The notes beneath the pieces were generated by a model. The model was not told where the DNA came from, searched no databases, and worked only from the letters and a program-made list of their open reading frames with translations. Below, in pieces: positions 16,812 through 26,016 of a stretch of 64,000 nt of DNA (position 1 is the stretch's first letter; every line of letters starts with the position of its first letter). Source of the stretch: Agrobacterium leguminum (GTDB lineage: Bacteria > Pseudomonadota > Alphaproteobacteria > Rhizobiales > Rhizobiaceae); the NCBI RefSeq assembly GCF_015704895.1, contig NZ_JADQWB010000011.1, positions 62,001 through 126,000 of the forward strand, read 5' to 3'. Position numbers and translations under genes: made by a program.

Positions 16812-17789
16812 TTGATAAAAGCCTATCGCGCCAATTGCGAGGCGATCAGCCTGTCGTCAGACGACGGCTCCGGACAGATTCCCGACGACATCGTCTGGAT
16901 CGATCTCGTCAATCCGGACAGGGCGGAAGAGCAGCATGTGGAAAAGCTGCTGGGGCTCGATCTGCCCACCCGCGAAGATCTGAAGGATATCGAACCTTCC
17001 AGCCGGCTTTATATGGAAGACGGCAATGTCTTCATGACCGCCTCCCTGGTGTGGAAGGCGGATTCGGACGATCCCCGTCTCACCGACGTCGCCTTCATCC
17101 TTGCCGGCAAGCGTCTGGTGACGATCCGTTACGCCGAGCCGAAATCCTTCCATCTCTTCATTGCCGCCATCACCCGCGTTCCGCACGAGATGCGCAGCGG
17201 CGCGGCGCTGCTCCTGAAGCTGCTGGAAACCATCGTCGACCGCACGGCGGAAATTCTCGAAAACTCGGTTACGGGGATCGACAATCTCGCCGCCGACATT
17301 CTCGGCAGCCAGGCTCGTTCCAAACGCAAGGCGCCGCGCTATCTCGAAGACCGCCTCGGCAACATCGCCGCCTATCACCGGCTGATATCGAAGGTCCGCG
17401 TGAGCCTTGCATCTCTGGCGCGTCTTCAGACCTTTCTGTCCACCAGCGATCAGGTGCGCGAAGACAAGGGCGCGCGGGAGCAGGGCAAGTCGATCGGCCG
17501 CGATATTCAATCGCTGAACGAACATGCCTCCTTCGTTTCCGGCAATCTGACCTTCCTGCTGGACGCCTCGCTTGGTATCATCAACATCGAGCAGAACGGC
17601 ATCATCAAGATTTTTTCCATCGCTTCGGTGGTGTTCCTGCCGCCGACGCTGGTGGCCTCTGTCTATGGAATGAACTTTCAGCTCATGCCGGAGTTGAACT
17701 GGACATTCGGTTATCCGCTCGCGCTCGTCATCATGCTGATGTCCGCCATCATCCCGTTTCTCTTTTTTCGTTGGAAGGGCTGGCTCTGA
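16812..17789 (+). CDS. corA: CorA-family magnesium/divalent cation transporter
   Basis: About 325 residues. A large cytoplasmic N-terminal domain (WIDLVNPDRAEEQ, LPTREDLKDIEPSSRLY) is followed by a long helix and two C-terminal membrane segments. The pore signature is intact in VYGMNFQLMPEL just after TM1, and the basic C-terminus FRWKGWL is typical. CorA forms a pentameric Mg2+ channel in the inner membrane. Start: the longest frame begins at 16761, but TTG at 16812 has GGAG at a 7-base spacing and gives a normal CorA N-terminus (LIKAYR). kup follows after 15 bp, so the two cation transporters are probably cotranscribed. Confidence 0.93.
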   Translation: MIKAYRANCEAISLSSDDGSGQIPDDIVWIDLVNPDRAEEQHVEKLLGLDLPTREDLKDIEPSSRLYMEDGNVFMTASLVWKADSDDPRLTDVAFILAGKRLVTIRYAEPKSFHLFIAAITRVPHEMRSGAALLLKLLETIVDRTAEILENSVTGIDNLAADILGSQARSKRKAPRYLEDRLGNIAAYHRLISKVRVSLASLARLQTFLSTSDQVREDKGAREQGKSIGRDIQSLNEHASFVSGNLTFLLDASLGIINIEQNGIIKIFSIASVVFLPPTLVASVYGMNFQLMPELNWTFGYPLALVIMLMSAIIPFLFFRWKGWL

Positions 17790-17804
17790 GGAGCCAGGAT
17801 CATC

Positions 17805-19724
17805 ATGTCCCAGATCGCTGACAAGGATGTTGCCGAGAAACCGGATGCGGATGACGAGCACAAGAACAAGGGGCTTTACGCCGCGATCCTTGGTTCCATC
17901 GGCGTCGTCTATGGCGATATCGGCACCAGCCCGCTCTACGCCTTCCGCGAGGCCCTGCGGCCCATCGCCTATGACGGCGTGACGCAGGAAGAAGTCATCG
18001 GCCTCACATCGCTGATGATCTGGTCTTTGACCATCATCGTCACCTTCAAATACATTACCCTGCTGCTGCGCGCCGACAATGACGGCGAGGGCGGCACGTT
18101 GTCGCTGCTGGCGCTGCTGATGAAAACGGCGGGCACCCATCGCGGCGTTCTCATTGTGCTCGGCCTCATCGGCGCGGCGCTGTTTCTGGGCGATGCCATG
18201 ATTACCCCGGCGCTATCGGTGCTTTCGGCGGTGGAGGGCCTGAAGCTCGTCACGCCGGAAATGGACGCCTTCATCATCCCGATCTCCGTCGGCATTCTCA
18301 TCGGCCTCTTCGCCATCCAGTCCCACGGCACGGGCACGGTGGCGAAATTCTTCGGGCCGATCACCGCCGTCTGGTTCATCGTCATGGGTCTGGCCGGTCT
18401 CCTTCATATCGCCGATGATTTCAGCATCCTCTTCGCCTTCAACCCGTGGCATGCGGTGGAGTTTCTGGCCAGTGAAGGCTTCTACGGCATCGTTGTGCTT
18501 GGCGCGGTTTTCCTGACGATCACCGGGGCGGAAGCGCTTTACGCCGATCTCGGCCATTTCGGCCGCCGTCCCATCCAGTGGGCGTGGTTCTGTCTGGTTT
18601 TCCCGGCATTGACGCTGAATTATCTCGGGCAGGGGGCGCTGGTGCTGAAAGACCCTGCGGCGATGTCCAATCCCTTCTACCTGATGTTCCCGCAATGGGC
18701 GATCCTGCCGGCCGTCATTCTGGCGACCGCCGCCACCATCATCGCCAGCCAGGCGGTCATAACAGGCGCGTTTTCGCTCGTGCGTCAGGCGATCCATCTC
18801 GGCTACCTGCCGCGCATGGAAATCCTCTTCACCTCGGAAACCAATACGGGGCAGATTTACCTGCCGGCCGTCAACACCATCCTGCTGTTCGGCGTCGTGG
18901 CGCTGGTGCTCACCTTCAAGAGTTCGGATGCGCTGGCCACCGCCTACGGTATTTCCGTCACCGGCGCGATGGTCGTCACCAGCCTGATGTTCTTCGAATT
19001 CGTGCGCAAGCGCTGGCAGTGGTCGGTCTGGCTGGCCATTGCCGTGCTGGCCCCGCTTCTGGCGCTGGAGCTGATCTTCCTCGGTGCGAACCTCCTGAAG
19101 ATTCACGATGGCGGTTATGTGCCGGTGCTGCTGGCAATCGCCTTCACCGTCATCATGACCACCTGGCAGCGCGGTTCGAGAATCCTCTTCGCCAAGACCC
19201 GCCGTATCGATGTGCCGCTGAAGGCTTTCATCGCCTCGGTGGAAAAGGAAAGCGCCCATGCGCCGGTGCGCGTGCCCGGCACGGCCATCTTCCTCACCGG
19301 CGATCCGGAAGCGGCGCCAGCCGCACTGCTGCACAATCTCAAGCATAACCACGTCCTTCACGACAAGAACGTCATCCTGACGATCCGCACCGAAGACCAG
19401 CCCCGCGTTCATCCCGCAGATCGTTATACGCTGACGAAGATGAGCGAGCGCTTTGTCGTGGTCGAGCTGCATTTCGGCTTCATGGAAACCCAGAACGTCA
19501 CCCAGGCGCTGGGCTATCTCCGGCGCACCGGCTACAAGTTCGACATCATGTCGACCTCGTTTTATCTCGGCCGCCGCAAGCTGGTGCCGGATCCGAAATC
19601 GGGCATGCCGGGCTGGCAGAACCGCCTGTTCATCGCGCTTGCCGAAACCGCCGCCGATCCGTCCGATTATTTCCGCCTGCCGGCCAACCGCGTGGTAGAA
19701 CTGGGTTCGCACGTCGTCGTCTGA
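17805..19724 (+). CDS. kup: Low-affinity potassium uptake protein Kup
   Basis: A 639-residue KUP/HAK/KT transporter, full length. The family opening [16 protein letters not shown] is near residue 35, followed by about twelve hydrophobic segments up to residue ~450 and a cytoplasmic C-terminal domain. [18 protein letters not shown] and [15 protein letters not shown] are conserved KUP motifs. It takes up K+ with protons. It is preceded by corA (15 bp gap) and followed by a RIME-like element that may end the transcript. Confidence 0.96.
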   Translation: MSQIADKDVAEKPDADDEHKNKGLYAAILGSIGVVYGDIGTSPLYAFREALRPIAYDGVTQEEVIGLTSLMIWSLTIIVTFKYITLLLRADNDGEGGTLSLLALLMKTAGTHRGVLIVLGLIGAALFLGDAMITPALSVLSAVEGLKLVTPEMDAFIIPISVGILIGLFAIQSHGTGTVAKFFGPITAVWFIVMGLAGLLHIADDFSILFAFNPWHAVEFLASEGFYGIVVLGAVFLTITGAEALYADLGHFGRRPIQWAWFCLVFPALTLNYLGQGALVLKDPAAMSNPFYLMFPQWAILPAVILATAATIIASQAVITGAFSLVRQAIHLGYLPRMEILFTSETNTGQIYLPAVNTILLFGVVALVLTFKSSDALATAYGISVTGAMVVTSLMFFEFVRKRWQWSVWLAIAVLAPLLALELIFLGANLLKIHDGGYVPVLLAIAFTVIMTTWQRGSRILFAKTRRIDVPLKAFIASVEKESAHAPVRVPGTAIFLTGDPEAAPAALLHNLKHNHVLHDKNVILTIRTEDQPRVHPADRYTLTKMSERFVVVELHFGFMETQNVTQALGYLRRTGYKFDIMSTSFYLGRRKLVPDPKSGMPGWQNRLFIALAETAADPSDYFRLPANRVVELGSHVVV

Positions 19725-19769
19725 CGAAGTGGGCATGCCCTCAATATAGCTGGGCGATCTCCTTCTTTC

Positions 19770-19883
19770 CGTCATACCGGCCTTGAGCCGGTATCCAGCC
19801 AGCCCAAGTCCTTGGGCTGAAAGGAGTCTTTACGCCGCGCCGACGCGCGTCGGCTGGATTCCGGCTCGAGGCCGGAATGACGG
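19770..19883 (-). repeat. RIME-like element, variant copy A3 with different outer arms
   Basis: About 114 bp in reverse orientation relative to A1, A2 and A4. The inner module is the same (CAGCCCAAGTCCTTGGGCTG, then GACGCGCGTC), but the outer arms are GTCATACCGGCCTTGAGCCGG and CCGGCTCGAGGCCGGAATGAC. The changes are matched in both arms, so the hairpin is kept. It sits downstream of kup. Confidence 0.8.
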
Positions 19884-19995
19884 ATGTGGAGATGCCCTGC
19901 GGGACAGTTATGATCGGCACATGCGAACTCGGCTCCACGCCACGCGCATTAGAGGATGGTTACACATTAACGTGAAGCCGCGTCCGCGCGCGGCG

Positions 19996-20016
19996 TTAAC
20001 CAAGCATCAAGGTTAA
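19996..20016. promoter_or_regulatory. Inverted repeat TTAACC-N9-GGTTAA upstream of the cell wall hydrolase
   Basis: A perfect 6-bp inverted repeat about 75-95 bp upstream of the start at 20092. A CcrM-type GANTC site (GATTC, 20023-20027) follows directly. TTAACC is also a CtrA half-site core, but the 9-base spacer within this palindrome does not give the TTAA-N7-TTAA layout. Cell-cycle control is a guess; symmetry and position are what is seen. Confidence 0.4.
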
Positions 20017-20091
20017 TAAGAGATTCTCGAACACCTGTAGCAAATATGGTTGTCGGTGTTCGGAGTGCTGGTTTTGCGTTCGAAAAGAGTA

Positions 20092-21255
20092 ATGCGTCGT
20101 CGGTCCCCCGTGTCCATTCAGGGGTGGGCGTCAAAATGGACCTCGCCCGTCGTCTTCGGCCTTGCCGCCTGGCTCGTTTTTCCCTCCCTCGCTGCGCGCG
20201 CGGATCTGGCCTCGCTTCTGGCCGGTCTTGATAATGGCGGCGAGCAATGGCGCATGGTGCTGACAGCCTCTCCGGCGGGCTCGGTGCACAATGCCTCGCT
20301 CACCTTCAACGATGCCGCAGGGGAGGCGGCGCTGCAGGGCGGCGGCATGACCCTGCCCAATGGCAGCAAGGTCGCCTTCGTCACCAACAAGAAGGGCGAG
20401 GCAACGACGCCCGACAGCGAGCGCGTCAACCGCGCCGCCAAGAAGGGCCGTATCGTCGCCACCGAAATCATGCAGCCGCCCAAGGCCTTCACCGCCGGTT
20501 CCGTTCTGCAGCGCACCAGCATGCTGGATATCGAGCCGCTGAAGCGCAAGGACCGCACCGCTTTCGTCAAGCCGAAGCGCGGCAAGGATGTGGAACTCGC
20601 CTCCTTCTATTTCCGTCGTGAGGAAAAGAAGGCGGACAGAAGCGTCTCGCCGATGCTGGCCGAACTCATCACCAATCGCACGCCGGATATTCTCGCCACG
20701 GCCTATGCGCCGGCCGAACCGGATTTCGCCCGCGAGTCGCCCTTCGACGCCATTCTCAAAAAGCCCGAGGCCGGCCGTTTCGTGCCGCAGATCGCCGAGG
20801 ACGACCACGCCTGGGCGGCCACCCCGCTGCCCGCCACCGTGTTTTCCGCAGCCGAACAGCAATGCCTCGCCTCCGGCATCTATTTCGAGGCGCGCGGAGA
20901 ATCGGTGAAGGGGCAGGCGGCGGTGGCGCAGGTTATTCTCAACCGCGTGCGCAATCCCGCCTATCCGAAAACCATCTGCGGCGTCGTTTATCAGAACAAG
21001 GACTGGCGTAACCGCTGCCAGTTTTCCTTCGCCTGCGACAATATCAAGGACCGGGTGAATTCCGAACGCCACTGGAAAATGGCGCGCGAAGTGGCCATGG
21101 CCACCACCGCCGGCAAAATCTGGATGAAGGAAGTGGGTTCGGCAACCCATTATCACGCCGTTTATGTGCGTCCCGCCTGGGGCCGCACGATGAAGAAGGT
21201 CGGCAGAATCGGATTGCACGTCTTTTACCGTACCTATGGTGGCGGCTGGAGCTGA
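20092..21255 (+). CDS. SleB-type cell wall hydrolase, secreted
   Basis: About 387 residues. A basic N-terminus and hydrophobic stretch (VVFGLAAWLVFPSLAARADL) look like an export signal or anchor. The middle ~230 residues are low-complexity with no domain I recognise. The C-terminal ~130 residues are the Hydrolase_2/SleB catalytic domain, with CLASGIYFEARGESVKGQAAVAQVILNR broken here as CLASGIYFEARGES followed by QAAVAQVILNRV, plus CQFSFACD and ATHYHAVYVRP. The conserved Glu in YFEARGE is the expected catalytic residue. Such enzymes cut peptidoglycan glycan strands. The start at 20092 follows AAAAGAG; TTGs at 20050 and 20074 are in frame but add no conserved sequence. Confidence 0.88.
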   Translation: MRRRSPVSIQGWASKWTSPVVFGLAAWLVFPSLAARADLASLLAGLDNGGEQWRMVLTASPAGSVHNASLTFNDAAGEAALQGGGMTLPNGSKVAFVTNKKGEATTPDSERVNRAAKKGRIVATEIMQPPKAFTAGSVLQRTSMLDIEPLKRKDRTAFVKPKRGKDVELASFYFRREEKKADRSVSPMLAELITNRTPDILATAYAPAEPDFARESPFDAILKKPEAGRFVPQIAEDDHAWAATPLPATVFSAAEQQCLASGIYFEARGESVKGQAAVAQVILNRVRNPAYPKTICGVVYQNKDWRNRCQFSFACDNIKDRVNSERHWKMAREVAMATTAGKIWMKEVGSATHYHAVYVRPAWGRTMKKVGRIGLHVFYRTYGGGWS

Positions 21256-21391
21256 TACCACCGCCGATTTGTCGCATTTTGCGTGTCAAAAATGCCGATT
21301 CCTTTGCGAAACATCGCGGTCAAACGGCGATTTGAGGTCAAGCTGTTGTTTTTGCATGATTAATTTGTGCTGCAACAACCGTCGCCAGTGC

Positions 21392-21420
21392 CTTGACTAG
21401 AGAAGCCCCTAAAACTATGT
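21392..21420 (+). promoter_or_regulatory. Promoter of the F0 ATP synthase operon
   Basis: CTTGAC (21392-21397), 17 bases, then CTATGT (21415-21420). This fits the rhizobial housekeeping sigma consensus CTTGAC-N17-CTATAT with one mismatch. It lies about 105 bp upstream of atpI. Confidence 0.7.
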
Positions 21421-21525
21421 TGCGCGCGACTTCAGAGCGGGCTGGAACAGGCTTAATCCGTCACCGTTTACAACTCCAAAGGGTTCTGGCATGGCTGGAA
21501 CGGAGAAAATGGGTGGGATTTTAAG

Positions 21526-21891
21526 ATGACTGGCAACCGTGACGATAGTCTGGACGAGCGCCGCAAGCGCCTTGCTGATGAGTTGGCGAAGGTGAAGGCG
21601 GAGGATGAGGCGGAAGTGAGGGCGGAGACCAACGCTGCGGAAAGCCGGAAGGGCTTTGCGATGGCGGTTAAGCTCTCATCGGAGTTCATTTCGGCCATCG
21701 TGGTCGGCGCTATGCTGGGTTATCTTCTGGACTATTTTGCCGGCACGACGCCGTGGGGGATGATCGTTCTTCTTCTTCTCGGTTTCTGCGCAGGCGTATT
21801 GAATGTGTTGCGCTCGACGGGCGCGGTGGCCAAGCCGCCGCTGCTGGAAAAGGCAGACAGGCGAGACGAGGGTGGAAAAGGCGGCGTTTAA
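21526..21891 (+). CDS. atpI: ATP synthase protein I (AtpI/AtpR family)
   Basis: A 121-residue protein with a charged N-terminal third (DDSLDERRKRLADELAK) and two membrane segments: VKLSSEFISAIVVGAMLGYLL split around residue 55 and GMIVLLLLGFCAGVLNVLR near 85. AtpI is a nonessential assembly or Mg2+-related factor for the F0 c-ring. It is first in the operon, 60 bp before atpB, under the promoter at 21392. Confidence 0.9.
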   Translation: MTGNRDDSLDERRKRLADELAKVKAEDEAEVRAETNAAESRKGFAMAVKLSSEFISAIVVGAMLGYLLDYFAGTTPWGMIVLLLLGFCAGVLNVLRSTGAVAKPPLLEKADRRDEGGKGGV

Positions 21892-21951
21892 GCTGTTTTT
21901 TCTTGCAGTTGAGATGCCGCGACAGGCGGCGACAGGTAAAGAGGGCAGCCG

Positions 21952-22701
21952 GTGGCAAACGATCCGACCCATCAGTTCTTGGTGCAGCCGATCATTCCGA
22001 TCGAAATTGGCGGCGTCGATTTTTCCTTCACCAATGCGTCGCTCTTCATGGTCGCGACCGTGGCTGCGGCTTCCGGTTTCCTTTATTTCGCAACGTCGAA
22101 CCGCGGTCTGATCCCGACCCGCATGCAGTCCGTCGCTGAAATGTCCTATGAATTCATCGCCTCCATGCTGCGCGAAGGCGCCGGCAAGAAGGGCATGGTG
22201 TTCTTCCCATTCGTATTCTCGCTGTTCATGTTCGTGCTGACGGCGAACCTTCTCGGCATGTTCCCGTATTTCTTCACGGTCACCAGCCAGATCATCGTCA
22301 CCTTCGCGCTCGCCTGCCTCGTCATCGGCACGGTCCTGGTTTACGGTTTCTGGAAGCATGGCCTACATTTCTTCGGCATCTTCGCCCCCTCGGGCGTGCC
22401 CAAGGCGCTTCTGCCGCTTGTGGCGTCGATTGAAATGATCTCGTTCCTGTCGCGCCCGATCAGCCTTTCGGTTCGTCTCTTCGCGAACATGCTGGCCGGC
22501 CACATCACGCTCAAGGTTTTCGCAGGCTTCGTCGCCTCCATGAGCGCGCTCGGCGCGCTCGGTGTCGGCGGTGCTGTCCTGCCTCTCATCATGACGGTCG
22601 CGATGACCGCTCTCGAATTTCTCGTTGCCTTCCTGCAGGCTTATGTCTTCGCGGTACTGACTTGCATGTACCTGAACGACGCCGTGCATGGTGGTCACTG
22701 A
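21952..22701 (+). CDS. atpB: F0F1 ATP synthase subunit a
   Basis: A 249-residue multipass protein. The essential arginine lies in the penultimate-helix region [14 protein letters not shown] (near residue 175), which is diagnostic for subunit a. It forms the two proton half channels next to the c-ring. The start is GTG at 21952, with GAGGG nine bases upstream; no in-frame ATG is near. The order atpI-atpB-atpE-b'-b with F1 genes elsewhere is the alphaproteobacterial arrangement. Confidence 0.97.
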   Translation: MANDPTHQFLVQPIIPIEIGGVDFSFTNASLFMVATVAAASGFLYFATSNRGLIPTRMQSVAEMSYEFIASMLREGAGKKGMVFFPFVFSLFMFVLTANLLGMFPYFFTVTSQIIVTFALACLVIGTVLVYGFWKHGLHFFGIFAPSGVPKALLPLVASIEMISFLSRPISLSVRLFANMLAGHITLKVFAGFVASMSALGALGVGGAVLPLIMTVAMTALEFLVAFLQAYVFAVLTCMYLNDAVHGGH

Positions 22702-22773
22702 GAAGTAAAGTCGCTGGCCCCGGCAACGGGCGTCAAAAACAGCCGCAACAACCAATATCTCAAGGAGTCTCAC

Positions 22774-23001
22774 ATGGAAGCGGAAGCAGCAAAGTACATC
22801 GGCGCAGGTCTCGCATGCCTCGGCATGGCTGGTACGTCCCTCGCACTCGGCCGTATCTTCGGTGATTACCTGTCCGGCGCACTGCGCAACCCCTCTGCTG
22901 CCGACAGCCAGTTCGGCCGTCTGGTATTCGGCTTCGCCGTTACGGAAGCTCTGGGCATCTTCTCGCTGCTCGTTGCTCTCCTTCTCCTGTTCGCTGTTTA
23001 A
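22774..23001 (+). CDS. atpE: F0F1 ATP synthase subunit c
   Basis: A 75-residue hairpin of two hydrophobic helices. The N-terminal helix has GAGLACLGMAGTSLALGRIF, the loop RNPSAADSQFG, and the second helix carries the proton-binding glutamate in FAVTEALGIFSLLVALLLLF. AAGGAG precedes the ATG. It makes the rotating c-ring. The GIGLA..G motif is altered but within the alphaproteobacterial range. Confidence 0.97.
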   Translation: MEAEAAKYIGAGLACLGMAGTSLALGRIFGDYLSGALRNPSAADSQFGRLVFGFAVTEALGIFSLLVALLLLFAV

Positions 23002-23080
23002 TATCGGCATCAGGTCTGGATCACGGCCCGCAAATGGCGTGCCGTGATCCTTCGCATTTGCAGTACCCCTGGAGGTGAGC

Positions 23081-23722
23081 ATGTTCGTGACCGAGGCTTA
23101 TGCCCAGTCAGCACCGACCGTAGGTGAAACGCATACGGAAACTCCGGCTGTCGGCCAGCCGCAACCGGAAGCCACGCACACGGAAACCGGTGTGGCGCAC
23201 GGCGCCGAACACGGCGCTTCCGGCGTATTCCCGCCGTTCGACCAGTCTACTTATGCATCGCAGGTTCTCTGGCTGGCGATCACGTTCGGCCTTTTCTACC
23301 TGCTCATGCAGAAGGTCATCGTTCCGCGCGTCGGCGGCATTCTCGAAAACCGTCACGGACGCATCGCACAGGATCTCGATGAAGCGGCACGGCTGAAAAG
23401 CGAAGCCGACGCTGCCGTCGAAACCTATGAAAAAGAACTCGCGGCAGCCCGCGCCAAGGCAGGCTCCATCGGCGCTGCGGCCCGTGACGCCGCAAAGGCG
23501 AAGGCCGATGCCGACCGCGCCGCTATCGAAGCCGGTCTTGCCGAAAAGCTTGCCGCCGCCGAAAAGCGCATTGCGGGCATCAAGGAACAGGCATTCGCCG
23601 ATGTCGGCGCAATCGCCGAAGAAACCGCGACCGCGATTGTCGACCAGCTGGTCGGCGCCAAGGTCAAGGACACGGACGTCAAGGCAGCGATTGCCGCCGC
23701 TTCGAACGTGAAGGGAGCCTGA
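23081..23722 (+). CDS. atpG: F0F1 ATP synthase subunit b' (second stator b-type subunit)
   Basis: A 213-residue b-type stator subunit. Its N-terminal extension of about 55 residues is His/Thr/Glu-rich, then comes one membrane segment ([20 protein letters not shown]) and a long Ala/Lys/Glu coiled coil. The extension and larger size distinguish b' from b, which follows one base after the stop. The ATG at 23081 has GGAGG upstream; an in-frame GTG at 23075 is less well placed. Photosynthetic and other alphaproteobacteria use b/b' heterodimers in the peripheral stalk. Symbol atpG (or atpF2) varies between annotations. Confidence 0.93.
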   Translation: MFVTEAYAQSAPTVGETHTETPAVGQPQPEATHTETGVAHGAEHGASGVFPPFDQSTYASQVLWLAITFGLFYLLMQKVIVPRVGGILENRHGRIAQDLDEAARLKSEADAAVETYEKELAAARAKAGSIGAAARDAAKAKADADRAAIEAGLAEKLAAAEKRIAGIKEQAFADVGAIAEETATAIVDQLVGAKVKDTDVKAAIAAASNVKGA

Positions 23723-23723
23723 T

Positions 23724-24209
23724 ATGGCATTTGATGCATCATTTTTCGCTCTCGTCGGTCTCGTCCTCTTCTTCGTTCTGGTTGCCTATCTCAAGGTTCC
23801 CGGCATGCTCGCCAAGTCTCTGGACGAGCGCGCCCAGAACATTCAGGACGAGCTGGCCGAAGCCAAGCGCCTGCGCGAAGAGGCCCAGCACCTGCTGGCC
23901 GAATATCAGCGCAAGCGTAAGGAAGCCGAGGCCGAAGCCGCAGGTATCGTTGCCGCCGCCGAGCGCGAGGCCGCAGCCCTGACGGAAGAAGCCAAGCAGA
24001 AGACGGAAGAATTCGTCGCCCGCCGCACGGCCCTTTCGGAACAGAAGATCAAGCAGGCCGAAGACGACGCCATCGGCGCCGTCCGCGCCGCCGCCGTGGA
24101 TATCGCCATTGCCGCTTCCGAGAAGCTCATTGCCGAAAAGACCACCGCCGCCGCAAAGGCCAAGCTTTTTACCGCCACGATTGGCGAAGTGAAGTCGAAG
24201 CTGAACTGA
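23724..24209 (+). CDS. atpF: F0F1 ATP synthase subunit b
   Basis: A 161-residue stator subunit with one N-terminal membrane segment (FFALVGLVLFFVLVAYL) and a long charged coiled coil rich in Ala, Glu and Lys. It starts one base after the b' stop, with AAGGGAG in the end of that gene as ribosome-binding site. It is the last gene of the operon, followed by a strong terminator. Confidence 0.96.
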   Translation: MAFDASFFALVGLVLFFVLVAYLKVPGMLAKSLDERAQNIQDELAEAKRLREEAQHLLAEYQRKRKEAEAEAAGIVAAAEREAAALTEEAKQKTEEFVARRTALSEQKIKQAEDDAIGAVRAAAVDIAIAASEKLIAEKTTAAAKAKLFTATIGEVKSKLN

Positions 24210-24232
24210 GATTTATCTCGGACTGTTTAAAG

Positions 24233-24263
24233 CCCCTCCGGCACGAGCCGTGAGGGGTTTTTT
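24233..24263 (+). terminator. Rho-independent terminator of the F0 operon
   Basis: Stem CCCCTCCGGC... paired with ...GCCGTGAGGGG, that is, CCCCTC at 24233-24238 and GAGGGG at 24252-24257 with further pairing inside, followed by TTTTTT. It lies 24 bases after the atpF stop. Confidence 0.9.
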
Positions 24264-24577
24264 GTTTGAGGTGGTGAAGCTGGTTCGGGATGTGGCAAGA
24301 TTAGCCGTCGGAAATGCGAATCCGCTGCAAAAATTACCACCGACCGGCCCGGTTGGGTCGAGCCACGAGGTCAGGGGGCTTGGCATCGCTTCGGCGTAAG
24401 CTTTATCAATGCCTGATATCCAATTTCGTTGCTACTTTGCGCCAAATCAAACATGGCTGAGCTTCCATTGGTGACGAAATCACCGAGACGAACGAGGCTG
24501 CTCTTGGTTACTGCTAGTTGCAATGCCGTCATTCTGCTATACGACGAGATAACTTGGATGGTGCACAACGGGTTAGG
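24264..24577. other. Intergenic stretch before the HEPN-like gene, AT-richer
   Basis: About 310 bp with lower GC than the flanking operons. A short minus-strand ORF (24371-24568, or from 24535) encodes about 50-65 residues with no family I recognise and no clear ribosome-binding site. GCAAGATTAGCCG at 24295-24307 resembles GCAAGATTGCCG just after the gene at 25874-25885. No tRNA or integrase is seen. Confidence 0.35.
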
Positions 24578-25873
24578 ATGAAGAAGAAGGACAGAGGAAT
24601 TGTCGATCTCCCATCAGTACGGGAGCTTTCAACTGCGCTGTCTGTTGCGCGAATGGTTCGCCACCTAGCAAACCTAGCGCTCAAAGTGGGGCTTGGTGGA
24701 GAAAAGACGAGGAAGATCGTGGATAGCGCGGATCAGTTTCTTGCCCAATCGGACATCCTTCATCTTCCCGACAGATTCAATGCCGCATTCTCAGGACGGG
24801 GCTGGCTTGCGACGTCATCAATGTCGGTGGATGCTATGCGTGCTGCTTTGAAAAAGCATGAAGAGGGCGACACGGATGCCGGGGAAGAGATTATACTCGA
24901 CTGGGTACTTGACCGCGAGACGATTGATCTTTTTGCCATCAACCGCAGCAAAAGGTTCGGGGGCGTCAGCGGTCGGTGGCATCAGTTACGCGAAGCACTG
25001 ACGCTGACCACAGAAGGTCGGTACTGGTCAGCGGTTCCACTAATCCTGATCGCTTGCGACGGTTTCGCGTCGGACGTACTCGGAACCTCACCGTTCGAGA
25101 AGAACGCGGACCTGAGCGTGTTCGATTCCTTAGTAGCCCACCCGTCATCGCTTCCTGCGGCAATTGCACGGATTACAAAAGGGGTGCGCAAGTCGAGCGA
25201 CGATATGCTTTCTTTACCGCTCCGGCATGGCATCCTTCACGGCCGTTCTCTGGGCTATGCAAACCGTGCGGTCTGCGGAAAAGCATGGATGCTAATGATT
25301 GCGCTGGTGGACTGGGCTGCGGACAAACAAGACGAGGAGGCACGACGGGCCAAAGACGAGGAGCGACGATCCATCAAGTGGGCTGATATCTCCGCATCAC
25401 TGGAGAAGAACAGGGCGGACAAGGTAGCTATCGAAGCGTTTGTCCCTCGCCGCTGGGAAGGGCCGTTCTTAGCGGGATTGGCAGATGACGAGCCTCCCAT
25501 TGCGTTCCGAGAGTTTCTCACTGGCTGGCAGAATCGGAACTTCGGCATCATGGCAAAACGAGCGGTCAATATGACACGGCAGAAGCACGCACATCTCGCA
25601 GGTCGTATGCGTGCAGATGAGGAGCATATAAAGCTCATTGAATTTGAGATTATCTCAGTGTCGCAGACAACAGTTGCTCGAGCGGAAGCACGCATTCGAA
25701 TGAATGGCCGGAATCAGAAAGGTGATGTTAGCGGTGAATTTCTAGTCTTGGCTTTCAATCACACAGTCGATGGCCAGATTGCAATGCCTACCGATGAAGG
25801 CACTTGGCAGGTCCAGCAGGGATGCATGTTTGATTTAATGCACGAGCGTACGATCGATAAGCGGAATGTTTGA
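24578..25873 (+). CDS. Unknown protein with a HEPN-like R-x4-H motif, probable cargo gene
   Basis: A 431-residue soluble protein. No named family is recognised with certainty. The middle contains a helix YWSAVPLILIACDGFASDV (about residues 149-167) followed by LPLRHGILHGRSLG (about 214-226), where Arg216 and His221 give the R-x4-H signature typical of HEPN ribonuclease domains, with the HG found in ApeA-like and related HEPN proteins. The C-terminal ~60 residues look like a small alpha/beta domain (VARAEARIRMNG, TDEGTWQVQQG). Codon use is less GC-biased than the neighbours, and it sits alone between the F0 operon and rnhB. A defence or toxin role is inference. GGTTAGG precedes the ATG; the frame runs to 24518. 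Confidence 0.75.
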   Translation: MKKKDRGIVDLPSVRELSTALSVARMVRHLANLALKVGLGGEKTRKIVDSADQFLAQSDILHLPDRFNAAFSGRGWLATSSMSVDAMRAALKKHEEGDTDAGEEIILDWVLDRETIDLFAINRSKRFGGVSGRWHQLREALTLTTEGRYWSAVPLILIACDGFASDVLGTSPFEKNADLSVFDSLVAHPSSLPAAIARITKGVRKSSDDMLSLPLRHGILHGRSLGYANRAVCGKAWMLMIALVDWAADKQDEEARRAKDEERRSIKWADISASLEKNRADKVAIEAFVPRRWEGPFLAGLADDEPPIAFREFLTGWQNRNFGIMAKRAVNMTRQKHAHLAGRMRADEEHIKLIEFEIISVSQTTVARAEARIRMNGRNQKGDVSGEFLVLAFNHTVDGQIAMPTDEGTWQVQQGCMFDLMHERTIDKRNV

Positions 25874-26016
25874 GCAAGATTGCCGCGAGATTGCTCATAC
25901 CCGACCTCAACTCGTTTTAAGATAAGTTGGTGAAAGGGCTATCGCTAAGACGGACGGCTTCGATAACGCCAGTGAATCTCAGCGAATAAGAGCTTTTCTC
26001 TATAACGTTGCCGAAA

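Noticed and set aside
24371-24568. 65-codon minus-strand ORF before the HEPN-like gene
   Set aside because: No family, no clear ribosome-binding site, and overlaps the likely promoter of the gene at 24578; kept only as a note.
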